64,000 nucleotides of DNA from an uncultured Oscillibacter sp. GTDB taxonomy: Bacteria; Bacillota; Clostridia; Oscillospirales; Oscillospiraceae. The position numbers and the translations under genes are program-made. Location of the stretch: positions 1 to 64,000 of the forward strand of contig CAJUCO010000009.1 of NCBI GenBank assembly GCA_910585245.1, written 5' to 3'. The notes under the pieces are model-generated. The model was not told where the DNA came from. It searched no databases and worked only from the letters and a program-made list of their open reading frames with translations. Shown here in pieces: positions 24,847 to 32,695 of the stretch (position 1 is its first letter; every line of letters starts with the position of its first letter).

Positions 24847-25155
24847 AGCGGCTCCTTTCTCAAACGTTACATTTGCAAATCAAAATAGAAGATGCTTTTG
24901 ATTTTGTGAAGAGTGGATTTCCCTTGCGGTATCATGAGGACGGGCGAATCTGAGGAATTTATAATGTTACAATTATTTAATGAAATCAAATTACCCCCAA
25001 AAAACCGCGAAATCCTTGTACCGCAATGGGTACAAGGATTTTCTCGCTTGCATCATACGATAAAAAGTAGCAAAAATCAATATCTTTCCGCATATTTTGT
25101 GTGCCGGTTTCCAAGGATAGACTGGACGAAACAGAATGGAAGGAGCAGCATATTT
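24847..25155. other. intergenic region with perfect hairpin
   Basis: A 13-bp perfect inverted repeat, AAATCCTTGTACC (25010-25022) with GGTACAAGGATTT (25029-25041), has a GCAATG loop. Neither side has a proper U-tract. It lies between two divergent regulators and could be an operator or recombination site. An open frame runs through it from 24913 into the XRE gene, but that part is not protein-like. Confidence 0.45.
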
Positions 25156-25482
25156 ATGACAAAACAAGAGCGCGTGGAAACAGGCCGGCGCCTGCGCCAG
25201 AGACGAAAACACCTGGGCTTGACCCGGGAGCAGTTTGCAGAGCTGGCGGATATTGGCGCGGGGTACTATGGCCAGATTGAAGTAGGCACTTCTCAGATGT
25301 CCATTGACACACTCATTAAGGTGGCCCGAACATCCCGGCTGTCCATGGAGTATATACTCTTTGGAGAGGAGGGGGGCGAGGCGGAGATGGACTCCCTTCA
25401 AACGCTTCTACGTGAATGTACACCCCGGGAGTTGCGGCTGGCGGAGAAGGTCCTTCAGCTCTTCTTGCTTCGAGGAGACTGA
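25156..25482 (+). CDS. XRE-family transcriptional regulator
   Basis: This 108-aa protein has an N-terminal helix-turn-helix of the lambda-repressor type (RLRQRRKHLGLTREQFAELA, then GYYGQIEVGTSQMSIDTLIK) at about residues 10-65. A short C-terminal tail contains TPRELRLAEKVLQLF. The start at 25156 is chosen because AAGGAG is 10 nt upstream and homology begins there. Its target is unknown; the perfect hairpin at 25010-25041 is one candidate operator. Confidence 0.75.
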   Translation: MTKQERVETGRRLRQRRKHLGLTREQFAELADIGAGYYGQIEVGTSQMSIDTLIKVARTSRLSMEYILFGEEGGEAEMDSLQTLLRECTPRELRLAEKVLQLFLLRGD

Positions 25483-25488
25483 GAGCGC

Positions 25489-25518
25489 AAAAAAAGCGGC
25501 CCGCGTAACGCGGGCCGC
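25489..25518 (-). terminator. terminator of the flavodoxin-type reductase gene
   Basis: A 10-bp stem, GCGGCCCGCG with CGCGGGCCGC (25496-25518), is followed on the minus strand by seven T. It may also end the convergent XRE transcript. Confidence 0.75.
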
Positions 25519-25625
25519 CTCGGCTTATAGAAAGAGCAAGAACTCGTTGGGTGGAAAAGGAGAAGATGGCAAGGAGAACCCGGGAAGGGGTCCCTTCATA
25601 TTCCATCCCAGGTTTTTAGACATTT

Positions 25626-26258
25626 TTAAATCTGGCGTATAAAGTTCGTCATGGGCCGTTGCGCGGCCTGGGGGGAGGGGCATTTTGTTTCGTGGAGGAC
25701 CTGGACCATCCAGGCCATATTCCGCCCCAAGCGGGCGGCCACAGCCATGCCCTCCTCATCCTGGGCGGCCTCGCCGGGGTCCGCCCCATGAACCGCGCCC
25801 CAGTAATCGGAGGTCATCAGAATCATCTCCATGGCGTCCATGGTTCCCAGCAGCTGCTGGTATGTTTCCATCCCCCCGCTGCGGCGGAGGGTGCACAAAG
25901 CCCCGCCCACCTTGTGGTGAAGCTGGTTGACGCCGCAGCCCGCCGCTAAGATCAGCCGGTCCAGCACGCATTTCATGCCCCCGGCGATGCCGCCGTGGTA
26001 TACCGGAGAGGCCAGGAGGAGGCCGTCGGCTTCGATGCAGGCGGCGATGATTTCGTTGACGCCGTCACCGTCTTGGATACAGCGCAGGCTCCCGGTGTTC
26101 AGGCAGTGGTAACAGGCCATGCAGGGCCGGACGTTTGCGCCGGGTTGAAAGACCTGAAACTCCACGCCGGCGGCCTGGATTTCCCGGCCCGCGGCCTCCA
26201 AGACCAGGGCGGTGTTGCCGTTTTTGCGGGGGCTTCCGTTGATGGCGACGATTTTCAT
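25626..26258 (-). CDS. flavodoxin-family NAD(P)H-dependent FMN oxidoreductase
   Basis: This 210-aa protein begins MKIVAINGSPRKNGNTALVLEAA, quoted here by its FMN phosphate-binding core GSPRKNGNT. CMACYHCLNTGSLRC follows near residues 48-62. The CxxCxxC pattern and the later ASPVYHGGIAGGMKCVLDR are as in iron-sulfur flavoproteins and multimeric flavodoxin reductases. It likely reduces FMN or quinone-like substrates in the cytoplasm; the true substrate is unknown. It is monocistronic, with its own promoter upstream and a strong terminator downstream. Confidence 0.8.
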   Translation of the reverse strand: MKIVAINGSPRKNGNTALVLEAAGREIQAAGVEFQVFQPGANVRPCMACYHCLNTGSLRCIQDGDGVNEIIAACIEADGLLLASPVYHGGIAGGMKCVLDRLILAAGCGVNQLHHKVGGALCTLRRSGGMETYQQLLGTMDAMEMILMTSDYWGAVHGADPGEAAQDEEGMAVAARLGRNMAWMVQVLHETKCPSPQAAQRPMTNFIRQI

Positions 26259-26288
26259 GGGGAGATCCTCCTTTTGTAAGCTGGAATC

Positions 26289-26317
26289 ATTATATGGGAT
26301 TCCGGATAAAATTGCAA
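26289..26317 (-). promoter_or_regulatory. promoter of the flavodoxin-type reductase gene
   Basis: On the minus strand TTGCAA (26317-26312), 17 nt and TATAAT (26294-26289). AAAGGAGG follows before the ATG. Confidence 0.7.
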
Positions 26318-26334
26318 GAATTTCGGAAACCCTC

Positions 26335-26363
26335 TTTTTCTTCCGGGAAAAGTGCGCTATAAT
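26335..26363 (+). promoter_or_regulatory. promoter of thiI
   Basis: TATAAT (26358-26363) is preceded 17 nt upstream by the weak -35 TTTTTC (26335-26340). The -10 sits in a near-palindrome, GTGCGCTATAATAGCAC. Confidence 0.5.
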
Positions 26364-26401
26364 AGCACCCGTAAATTTGACGTCTACGGAGGATGAACGC
26401 C

Positions 26402-27580
26402 ATGCGGCAAAATGAAATGTTCCTGCTGAAGCTGGGGGAAGTGGTGCTAAAGGGTCTGAACCGCCGCTCCTTCGAGGACCGGCTGGTGGCCAATGTGGCC
26501 CGCCGCCTGAAATCCTGCGGCAGTTTTCAGGTTTATATCCGGCAAAGCACCATCTACGCCGAGCCCACTGCGGATACCTGCGACATGGAAGCGGCCTATG
26601 CCGCCGCGCGGCAGGTATTTGGTGTGGTGTCCGTCGCTCGGGCCGTGCCCTGTGAGAAAACGGTGGAGGCCATCGTGGAGACGGCCAAGGAGTATCTGGC
26701 GGAGAACTTCGCCGGGGCGAAGAGTTTTAAAGTGGAGAGCAAACGGGCGGACAAACAGTATCCCATGAACTCCATTCAAGTCTCCCAGGCCGTGGGGGGG
26801 GAGCTGGCGGAGGCGTTCCCCCACGTGGCAGTGGACGTCCACAGTCCGGATCTCACGGTCCATGTGGAGATCCGGGAGAAATACGCCTATGTCCACGCCC
26901 CTGCCGTCCCTGGAGCGGGGGGACTGCCTGTGGGCATGGGGGGACACGCCGTCAGCCTCCTCTCCGGCGGACTGGATAGCCCGGTGTCCTCCTGGATGAT
27001 GGCCCGGCGGGGGGTGGAGCTGGAGATGGTCCATTTTGTCTCCCCGCCGTACACCTCCCAGCAGGCTCAGGACAAGGTGCTGGAGCTGGCCCGGTTGCTG
27101 ACGGCCTACTGCGGGCGTCTCCGGGTGCACATCCTGCCTTTCACGGAGATTCAAGAGGAGATTCGGAAAAACTGCCCGGAGGAGTATTTCACCCTTATCA
27201 TGCGCCGCTTCATGATGCGTCTGGCCCAGGCCGTGGCCAAGCGGGCGGGGGCCAAAGCCCTTGTCACCGGGGAGTCATTGGGCCAGGTGGCCAGCCAGAC
27301 CATGATGGCCCTTGGCGTAACCGACGATGTGACGGAAATGCCGGTCCTCCGGCCTCTGATTGGCATGGACAAGGTGGAGATTATCCGGATGTCCCGGGAG
27401 ATCGGAACCTACGACACCTCCATACTGCCCTATGAGGACTGCTGTACGGTCTTCACCCCCCGCCACCCTGCCACCCGCCCCAAGGTGGAAGATGTCCGGT
27501 TGGCGGAGGCCAAACTGGATATCGAGAGCCTGATGGCCCGCTCCCTGGAGGGGGAGGAGTGGATTTGGGTCAAGCCCTGA
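26402..27580 (+). CDS. thiI: tRNA 4-thiouridine synthase / thiamine sulfur transferase
   Basis: This 392-aa cytoplasmic enzyme adenylates U8 of tRNA and introduces sulfur. It has a ferredoxin-like and THUMP N-terminal half (about 1-165), then a PP-loop ATPase with LLSGGLDSPVSSW near 185. YEDCCTVF near 345 holds the cysteine equivalent to the E. coli ThiI catalytic pair. No rhodanese domain is present, as is usual in Firmicutes, so a cysteine desulfurase partner must pass sulfur. GGAGG 9 nt upstream selects ATG 26402. cinA follows after 58 nt. Confidence 0.92.
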   Translation: MRQNEMFLLKLGEVVLKGLNRRSFEDRLVANVARRLKSCGSFQVYIRQSTIYAEPTADTCDMEAAYAAARQVFGVVSVARAVPCEKTVEAIVETAKEYLAENFAGAKSFKVESKRADKQYPMNSIQVSQAVGGELAEAFPHVAVDVHSPDLTVHVEIREKYAYVHAPAVPGAGGLPVGMGGHAVSLLSGGLDSPVSSWMMARRGVELEMVHFVSPPYTSQQAQDKVLELARLLTAYCGRLRVHILPFTEIQEEIRKNCPEEYFTLIMRRFMMRLAQAVAKRAGAKALVTGESLGQVASQTMMALGVTDDVTEMPVLRPLIGMDKVEIIRMSREIGTYDTSILPYEDCCTVFTPRHPATRPKVEDVRLAEAKLDIESLMARSLEGEEWIWVKP

Positions 27581-27638
27581 CCCGGCGCCCGCAAGGGCAA
27601 GTACAAGCCGCCCCTATACGGGGGAAAGGAGTGCCGCC

Positions 27639-28901
27639 ATGTCCCATACTGCCGAACTCATCGCCGTAGGCACCGAGCTGCTTCTCGGCAACATCGCCAA
27701 CACCAACGCCCAAACCCTGAGCCAAAGCCTCTCCGCCCTGGGGATTAACGTCTTTTGGCACACGGTGGTGGGTGACAACCCGGAACGGCTGAAAGAAGCG
27801 CTGGACATTGCCCGCCGCCGGGCGGACATCCTCATCACCACCGGAGGCCTGGGCCCCACCTACGACGACCTCACCAAGCAGACCATCTGCGAGGCATTTG
27901 GAAAGCCCCTGGTGCTTCACCCGAACATTTTGGAGGACATCCGGACCTTTTACGAATCCGCCCTCCACGTTCCCATGCCGGAGAACAACACCCAGCAGGC
28001 GGAGCTGCCCGAGGGCTGCACGGTTTTCGACAACCCCGTGGGCACCGCCCCCGGCTGCGCCTTTGAAGCGGAGGGGGTCCGCGTCCTCATGCTCCCGGGG
28101 CCTCCTCACGAGATGGAAACCATGCTCCGCCGCCACGTGGAGCCCTACCTCCGGAAGCTCTCCCACGAGGTCATTGTCTCCCAGGACATCATGACCTTTG
28201 GTATGGGGGAATCCTCCGTGGACCAGCTGCTCCATGAGAAAATGGCCCATATGACCAACCCCACCCTGGCCACCTACGCCAAGCCCTGCGAGGTCCGTCT
28301 CCGGGCCACCGCCAAGGCTGCCACCGGGGACGAGGCCCGCGCCATGCTGGCTCCCGTCTGGGAGATGGTCTACAAAACCTTGGGAGATATTGTCTACAGC
28401 GGGGACGGCGGCGATCTGGCGGACTGCTGCCACGGCCATTTGCTCCGCCGCGGGTTCACCCTGGCCACTGCCGAGAGCTGCACCGGCGGCCTTGTGGCGG
28501 AGCGAATGACCGCCATCCCCGGGGCCTCCGGGGTCTACCGGGGCGGCGTGGTCAGCTACTGGACCAGCGTGAAGGCGGACCTCCTACACGTGCCCGGGAA
28601 CCTTCTGGATACATACGGCCCCGTCTCCGCCGAATGCGCCCGGGCCATGGCGGAGGGCGTCCGGAAGCTCACTGGGGCGGACCTGGGGGTCTCTGTCACC
28701 GGAGTGGCGGGGCCGGACCCGGACGAGCGGGGCGTTCCTGTAGGTATTGTGTACGTCGGCTTGGCCACGCCGGAGGGGACCTTCTGCCGCTCCCTGGACC
28801 TGGGCCGGCGGAGACGGGACCGCATTCAGGGTCTGGCGGCGAACCACGCCTTTGACGTTGTCCGCCGGTATCTCCAGGGCCTGCCCGTAGAGCGCATTTG
28901 A
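27639..28901 (+). CDS. cinA: CinA, nicotinamide-nucleotide amidohydrolase / ADP-ribose pyrophosphatase family
   Basis: This 420-aa two-domain protein has an N-terminal molybdopterin-binding-like COG1058 domain (AVGTELLLGNIANTNA; TTGGLGPTYDDLT near 68). The C-terminal CinA domain begins near 268 (TLATAESCTGGLVAERMT and SVTGVAGPDPDERGVPVG). In other bacteria the C-terminal domain deamidates NMN in pyridine-nucleotide salvage and the gene is competence-linked. GGAAAGGAG precedes the ATG. It is probably cotranscribed with thiI. The mobile element begins about 220 nt downstream. Confidence 0.93.
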   Translation: MSHTAELIAVGTELLLGNIANTNAQTLSQSLSALGINVFWHTVVGDNPERLKEALDIARRRADILITTGGLGPTYDDLTKQTICEAFGKPLVLHPNILEDIRTFYESALHVPMPENNTQQAELPEGCTVFDNPVGTAPGCAFEAEGVRVLMLPGPPHEMETMLRRHVEPYLRKLSHEVIVSQDIMTFGMGESSVDQLLHEKMAHMTNPTLATYAKPCEVRLRATAKAATGDEARAMLAPVWEMVYKTLGDIVYSGDGGDLADCCHGHLLRRGFTLATAESCTGGLVAERMTAIPGASGVYRGGVVSYWTSVKADLLHVPGNLLDTYGPVSAECARAMAEGVRKLTGADLGVSVTGVAGPDPDERGVPVGIVYVGLATPEGTFCRSLDLGRRRRDRIQGLAANHAFDVVRRYLQGLPVERI

Positions 28902-29111
28902 GGGGGTCACGGCCTCTGCCATTCTCCCCTTTCAGAATGGGCGTTGCCTGGTGCCGCCAGGCAAAATGATGGGTCCAAGTATCGAAAAGCGAGCAGTTAC
29001 CCCCTTGCAGGTAGCTGCTCGATAAATTGAGAACCGTCAGGCTCGTTTCTGTTCGCTGTGAAATTCCATAGAGACAGGTCCGAATGCAAACTAAGATCTA
29101 TGAAAAGAGAT
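28902..29111. other. region between cinA and the transposon
   Basis: No gene is seen. A 12-bp hairpin (28990-29001 with 29010-29021, CGAGCAGTTACC) lies here. ACCGTCAG at 29033-29040 is inverted relative to CTGACGGT at the transposon target (29113-29120), so the element landed next to an inverted repeat. Confidence 0.4.
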
Positions 29112-29178
29112 TCTGACGGTCTTCGATTCGTAAAGTAGATTTTTTAAAAGAAAAGGTCAGCCTATTATTTGGCTGGCC

Positions 29179-29652
29179 TTACTTTATCCCTAAAATATCG
29201 TTAAAATATGGAAGTGTAGAGTATTTATATTTTCTATCGTATTCTTTGCATTTTGCTGATTTTTCTCCATTTGCAAATGATATATATTCGTTTATGTAAT
29301 TATTTATATCATTTGCTATTTTGTTCTTGTTTTTTATCATTTCTCTATATTCGTCAGAATCAACGACAACATTATTATTATCAATATATCGTTTATTCTC
29401 TATTAGTATAGCTTTTTTGTAGTCTAACCCTGACTTTGATTTTTTTGAACGCTTTGTATTGGAAAAAGTAAATGATTCAGAATGCTTTACATTTGAACGA
29501 AATGGTATACAAATTAAATATTTATTATGAAAATCTATTAAAAGACAAGTGTATGGTCTATTTTCTTTGCACATTATTTCTGGATATTTTTTAATAGGAT
29601 AATCATCATAAAAATTTTTAGATAAGGAACAAATATCTATATCAAACTCCAA
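29179..29652 (-). CDS. tenpN: type III toxin, TenpN-like endoribonuclease
   Basis: This 157-aa basic protein resembles the TenpN branch of ToxN/AbiQ-type ribonucleases. Visible landmarks are YPEIMCKENRPYTCLLID (about 23-40), ICIPFRSNVKH (47-57), KSGLDYKKAILIE (73-85) and the C-terminal YKYSTLPYFNDILG. In such systems the toxin cuts mRNA and is held inactive by a repeat RNA encoded just upstream. Exactly that arrangement is present: two 53-nt tandem repeats and a short hairpin lie between promoter and toxin. Family naming is from remembered similarity, not a search. Active-site residues were not verified. Confidence 0.8.
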   Translation of the reverse strand: MEFDIDICSLSKNFYDDYPIKKYPEIMCKENRPYTCLLIDFHNKYLICIPFRSNVKHSESFTFSNTKRSKKSKSGLDYKKAILIENKRYIDNNNVVVDSDEYREMIKNKNKIANDINNYINEYISFANGEKSAKCKEYDRKYKYSTLPYFNDILGIK

Positions 29653-29676
29653 AATTCGACACCCCCGTTAAATGGA

Positions 29677-29705
29677 TAAGGGTTAGCCGTAAAGACTAAC
29701 CCTTA
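29677..29705 (-). terminator. hairpin between antitoxin RNA and toxin gene
   Basis: A 10-bp perfect stem, TAAGGGTTAG with CTAACCCTTA, separates the repeats from the toxin start on the minus strand. The U-tract is poor, so read-through is expected. Leaky terminators at this position are characteristic of type III toxin-antitoxin loci, where they set the RNA-to-toxin ratio. Confidence 0.65.
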
Positions 29706-29710
29706 AATAC

Positions 29711-29816
29711 TTCGCTCGGTCAATTTTTATTTTACCGACGAGTCAGAACCGTCACTCGTCTCCTTCGCTCGGTCAATTTTTATTTTACCGACGAGTCAGA
29801 ACCGTCACTCGTCTCC
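29711..29816 (-). ncRNA. tenpI: type III antitoxin RNA, two 53-nt tandem repeats
   Basis: Two perfectly identical 53-nt units occupy 29711-29763 and 29764-29816. Each contains inverted segments (TCGGT/ACCGA and GACGAG/CTCGTC, plus strand) able to form a compact hairpin or pseudoknot. They lie between a good minus-strand promoter and the toxin gene, as in ToxIN, CptIN and TenpIN loci. There the toxin cuts the precursor into repeat units that bind and neutralise it. The repeats are contiguous without spacers, so this is not a CRISPR array. Confidence 0.8.
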
Positions 29817-29845
29817 TTTAACGAAGCATTATCCATCTTTCTTAT

Positions 29846-29874
29846 ATTATACACAAACAGCAACAACAAGTAAA
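29846..29874 (-). promoter_or_regulatory. promoter of the type III toxin-antitoxin locus
   Basis: On the minus strand TTTACT (29874-29869), 17 nt and TATAAT (29851-29846). The start would be near 29839, about 20 nt before the first antitoxin repeat. Confidence 0.7.
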
Positions 29875-29916
29875 CTGGCATTTCCCACAAAAAATATGGG
29901 GGAATTTGAGGTGTAA

Positions 29917-30327
29917 CTAAATCAGCTCTTTCATAGCCAACACTTCATCCAGTACCCGCTTTACTGCTTCGACGGATATCTTATCTGCTTCTTTTTTTAT
30001 TATATCAAAGTCAGCTTCCATTTGTATATTGATGTTTCTTACAATCTTTCCAACATTATTAAAATAGTCGATCAAGAAGTAAATCACTTTCTTTTCAGAA
30101 TCATCCAAGCCGGATATGTCTACTACCTCTTTACCATCCAATCCTAGCAGAAAATCTGTAGAAACGTTAAAAAGCCGCGATAATTCTACAAGATACTGTG
30201 CAGATGGTACACTCACGCCCAATTCCCAGGCATTAACAGCCGACCTAGATATCCCCAGCTTTTTTGCTAAAGCTGCTTGTGTTAGACCGTTTTTTTCACG
30301 TGTATCTCTAATGCGTTCTCCAATCAT
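29917..30327 (-). CDS. XRE-family regulator carried by the transposon
   Basis: This 136-aa protein has an N-terminal lambda-repressor-type helix-turn-helix (IRDTREKNGLTQAALAKKLG, then ISRSAVNAWELGVSVPSAQY) at about residues 5-60. A helical C-terminal part ends VKRVLDEVLAMKELI. The start at 30327 is chosen because GGAGG is 8 nt upstream; a longer frame reaches 30438 but would run into the divergent promoter region. It is divergent from the transposase, so it may repress that gene, the toxin locus, or both. Confidence 0.75.
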   Translation of the reverse strand: MIGERIRDTREKNGLTQAALAKKLGISRSAVNAWELGVSVPSAQYLVELSRLFNVSTDFLLGLDGKEVVDISGLDDSEKKVIYFLIDYFNNVGKIVRNINIQMEADFDIIKKEADKISVEAVKRVLDEVLAMKELI

Positions 30328-30426
30328 TTTTAAAGCCTCCGTTCTTGTTTTGTTATTATCTAAAATATTGGAGGTCATTACATTAACATTAAATATTTTT
30401 ATTCTGTCATCAAATGACATAATAAT

Positions 30427-30455
30427 TTGACATTTCATCCCCGCTGTGCTAGAAT
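30427..30455 (+). promoter_or_regulatory. promoter of the transposase gene
   Basis: TTGACA (30427-30432), 17 nt and TAGAAT (30450-30455). The -35 is perfect. The position between divergent XRE and transposase genes makes it a likely repressor target. Confidence 0.8.
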
Positions 30456-30488
30456 AGCTACAACAACAAGTGGAAGGGGGTGTGTATT

Positions 30489-31892
30489 ATGTTGAAAGTT
30501 TGCCGGAACGACAAGGAATCGGTTCTTGAGCAGGTCCGTTCTGGCAAAATTGACGCTGTTGCGTTGAGTACAACGAATTTAGTCGATGATATCATCCATG
30601 TCATGCACACCTCTGGAGTCCTTGATTGTTTGACCTCTGGAATACAGGACAGGCGTTCTCATAATACGACGGTTCCATACAGCATTATATGGGCCTCTGC
30701 GATAGCCGCCAAAATGAAAGTACATACCAGTTTAACCGATATTCCAAATGCAATTACGGACCATCGGGTTTTAGGCGCGCTTGGGTACAGTTTATATGAC
30801 GATTCCGGCAATATTGGAGAATCCTTGATGAATGAGGGCAGTATCCGGTTTCTGCTTGGGAAATATAACTCTGATGACTTAATTGAAGGTTATAATCAAA
30901 CTGTCCAAAAACACATAATGCCAAAACTGGACATGATTCCTAACATTCATATTTTGGACTGTACAGATTTAGAGGTCAATTTCAGCAACCAAAACTATGA
31001 AGGCTCTGAAATATCATACAGTAAGCGGACAAAGGATGGTGCTCTGGCAAAGGGTAGGGGCTATAAGCTGGCTACTTTGCGTGGCATTGTAGGAGATAGT
31101 GGAATTATTGAGGATATTCGCTTTGGTTCTTTGAACACTCATGATTTAACACTGAGCAAGGAAATGCTTATGACTTCTCCCATGCTCAAAAGCGGTGATA
31201 TCCTGATAAATGACAGAGGTTTTTTATCCAGAGAAGTTATAAATTATTTGAAAACAGAGCGAAACATCGATACATACGTCCCGCTAAAAAAGGGTATGGT
31301 TAGTTTTCAAATTGCTGTCCAGGCGGCTAAAGTTCAGAACAAATGGTCCAAAAATCCGAAGTATAACCGCCAACAGATATCGTTGATTACAGGATTAGGC
31401 GAATACTGGCCGTTTGAGGAAAAGATACCAGAGGCTGCAAATGTTCCGATCAACGGATGTGTAATTTGGTATGAAGATACGGATTCCTATGCTGTCATTG
31501 TCACAACAGATTTAGACCAATCTGCTAAAGGCATTATTGATACATATTGCTTGCGTCCAGAAATTGAGGAAGATTATCGGCAACTAAAGGATTTCTGGAA
31601 GCTGGAAGATTTCAAGAGTACAAAGCTGAATCTCATTGCGTTTCATATTGTATGCGTTCTGTTTGGGTATCTGTTCTTCCAGCTTTACACTATGCTGCCG
31701 GATGGAGCAGAGTTTAGCGGAAAGTCTCTTCCTGTACTTTTAAAGCGATATCAGGCCAAAGCTCAAGGGCATATCGTCATTTATGTTGATGATTTATTTG
31801 GTGTATTTACGCTCTTTGAAGTATTGGAGTTATATGCAAATGCACCTAATAATGTTAAAGCGTTATTAGGCGAAAAAGTTAATATGATTTAA
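30489..31892 (+). CDS. IS4-family DDE transposase
   Basis: This 467-aa protein carries candidate catalytic residues in ILDCTDLEVNF (first Asp), ILINDRGFLSREV (second Asp) and LRPEIEEDYRQLKDFWKLE (Glu in the YREK-like region). The long insertion between the second Asp and Glu fits IS4/IS1634-type transposases. It cuts and pastes the element delimited by the 17-bp repeats. ATG 30489 lies 8 nt after AGGGGG; the GTG at 30480 overlaps the ribosome site. The frame is intact, so the element may be active. Confidence 0.85.
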   Translation: MLKVCRNDKESVLEQVRSGKIDAVALSTTNLVDDIIHVMHTSGVLDCLTSGIQDRRSHNTTVPYSIIWASAIAAKMKVHTSLTDIPNAITDHRVLGALGYSLYDDSGNIGESLMNEGSIRFLLGKYNSDDLIEGYNQTVQKHIMPKLDMIPNIHILDCTDLEVNFSNQNYEGSEISYSKRTKDGALAKGRGYKLATLRGIVGDSGIIEDIRFGSLNTHDLTLSKEMLMTSPMLKSGDILINDRGFLSREVINYLKTERNIDTYVPLKKGMVSFQIAVQAAKVQNKWSKNPKYNRQQISLITGLGEYWPFEEKIPEAANVPINGCVIWYEDTDSYAVIVTTDLDQSAKGIIDTYCLRPEIEEDYRQLKDFWKLEDFKSTKLNLIAFHIVCVLFGYLFFQLYTMLPDGAEFSGKSLPVLLKRYQAKAQGHIVIYVDDLFGVFTLFEVLELYANAPNNVKALLGEKVNMI

Positions 31893-31906
31893 AAAGAGGG
31901 GTTAGT

Positions 31907-32509
31907 ATGGTTAAAATATGCTCTAAATGCAGAAGTATATTGCCTGTTGATAAAATGGATTGCCCTAAATGCGGGAATAAGAACTTATTTATAGGATGTA
32001 ATAAATGTAACAAAATATTAACAAAAGGAGCAAATAGTTGCCCCATATGCGGAGACAAAATTTTAGGAAAAACAGAAGCAGAAAAAATTTCACCAGATCA
32101 AGTAGGCGTAAAAAAAGCAGGGGTTTTAGAAACTATTTTAACATTTTCAGTTGCCATAATAATATCTTTAATCATAATTATGTTTTTTGGAACTTCTAAT
32201 TCAAATATAAGCAGCAACATAAGCATGGGCAGTACTATTATTGTAAATAAAGATTCATATGGGCATGATGAAACATGGGCTAGGGCTGAAGTTCATTCGA
32301 TTGTTTCATCCCATTTGAAAGCTCCTTCAACTGCAAAATTTCCATGGCCTGATGAAGAAAAAGTTTCTCGTTCTGGAGATACATGGACAGTAAGCGGATG
32401 GGTAGATGCGCAAAATAGTTTCGGAGCAATGATACGGTCTAACTATGTTGTTAAAATTACTTCAACCTCAGAAAATACATATAAAATTGTTTCATGTTTA
32501 ATAGAATAA
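31907..32509 (+). CDS. zinc-ribbon membrane protein carried by the transposon
   Basis: This 200-aa protein has two N-terminal zinc ribbons (CSKCRS...CPKCG, residues about 5-24; CNKCNK...CPICG, 35-50). One transmembrane segment spans about 76-96. A ~100-residue domain beyond the membrane contains EVHSIVSSHLKAPSTAKFPW and DTWTVSGWVDAQNSFGA. The last domain occurs in hypothetical proteins of mobile elements; I know no function. It lies 15 nt after the transposase and is followed by a strong terminator just inside the right inverted repeat. Confidence 0.65.
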   Translation: MVKICSKCRSILPVDKMDCPKCGNKNLFIGCNKCNKILTKGANSCPICGDKILGKTEAEKISPDQVGVKKAGVLETILTFSVAIIISLIIIMFFGTSNSNISSNISMGSTIIVNKDSYGHDETWARAEVHSIVSSHLKAPSTAKFPWPDEEKVSRSGDTWTVSGWVDAQNSFGAMIRSNYVVKITSTSENTYKIVSCLIE

Positions 32510-32514
32510 ACATG

Positions 32515-32549
32515 ATATCCACTATCAAATTTGATAGTGGATATTTTTG
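32515..32549 (+). terminator. terminator inside the right end of the transposon
   Basis: A 15-bp perfect stem, ATATCCACTATCAAA with TTTGATAGTGGATAT, is followed by TTTTTG. It insulates the host gene downstream from transposase transcription. Confidence 0.85.
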
Positions 32550-32600
32550 TTTGTCAACGCTAATATTACTTTACGAATCGAAGTCTGACGGTTTTCCCCC

Positions 32601-32629
32601 TTGCCTTTCCGCCGGGAAACTGATATACT
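32601..32629 (+). promoter_or_regulatory. promoter of the PIN-like gene
   Basis: TTGCCT (32601-32606), 17 nt and TATACT (32624-32629). The -35 starts only 9 nt after the transposon target duplication, so the insertion removed any upstream control sites but left the promoter core. Confidence 0.7.
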
Positions 32630-32695
32630 AAATCTTCATACCCGATACCCGCACGCGCCGAGCGTGGCGCGAATAAGATACAAAGGAACGACTTC

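Larger units (their letters stand above)
29112..32592. mobile_element. 3.46-kb IS4-type transposon with toxin-antitoxin cargo
   Basis: Perfect 17-bp terminal inverted repeats, CTTCGATTCGTAAAGTA (29121-29137) and TACTTTACGAATCGAAG (32567-32583), enclose 3463 bp. They are flanked by the 9-bp direct repeat TCTGACGGT (29112-29120 and 32584-32592). The interior is strikingly AT-rich in a GC-rich chromosome. In order it holds a TenpN-like toxin, antitoxin RNA repeats, an XRE regulator, a DDE transposase and a zinc-ribbon membrane protein. Nine-base target duplications are within the range of the IS4 family. The perfect TIR and TSD suggest a recent insertion. Coordinates given include both target copies. 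Confidence 0.85.

Noticed and set aside
24913..25155. N-terminal 81-residue extension of the XRE regulator
   Set aside because: It reads through the perfect palindrome, lacks homology, and AAGGAG precedes the ATG at 25156.
29711..29816. Possible CRISPR array from tandem repeats
   Set aside because: The two 53-nt units are directly adjacent with no spacers and no cas genes nearby; position and structure fit a type III antitoxin RNA.
30440..31906. A smaller IS element limited to the transposase gene
   Set aside because: I found no inverted repeats close to the transposase ends; the only good repeats with a target duplication enclose the whole 3463 bp.
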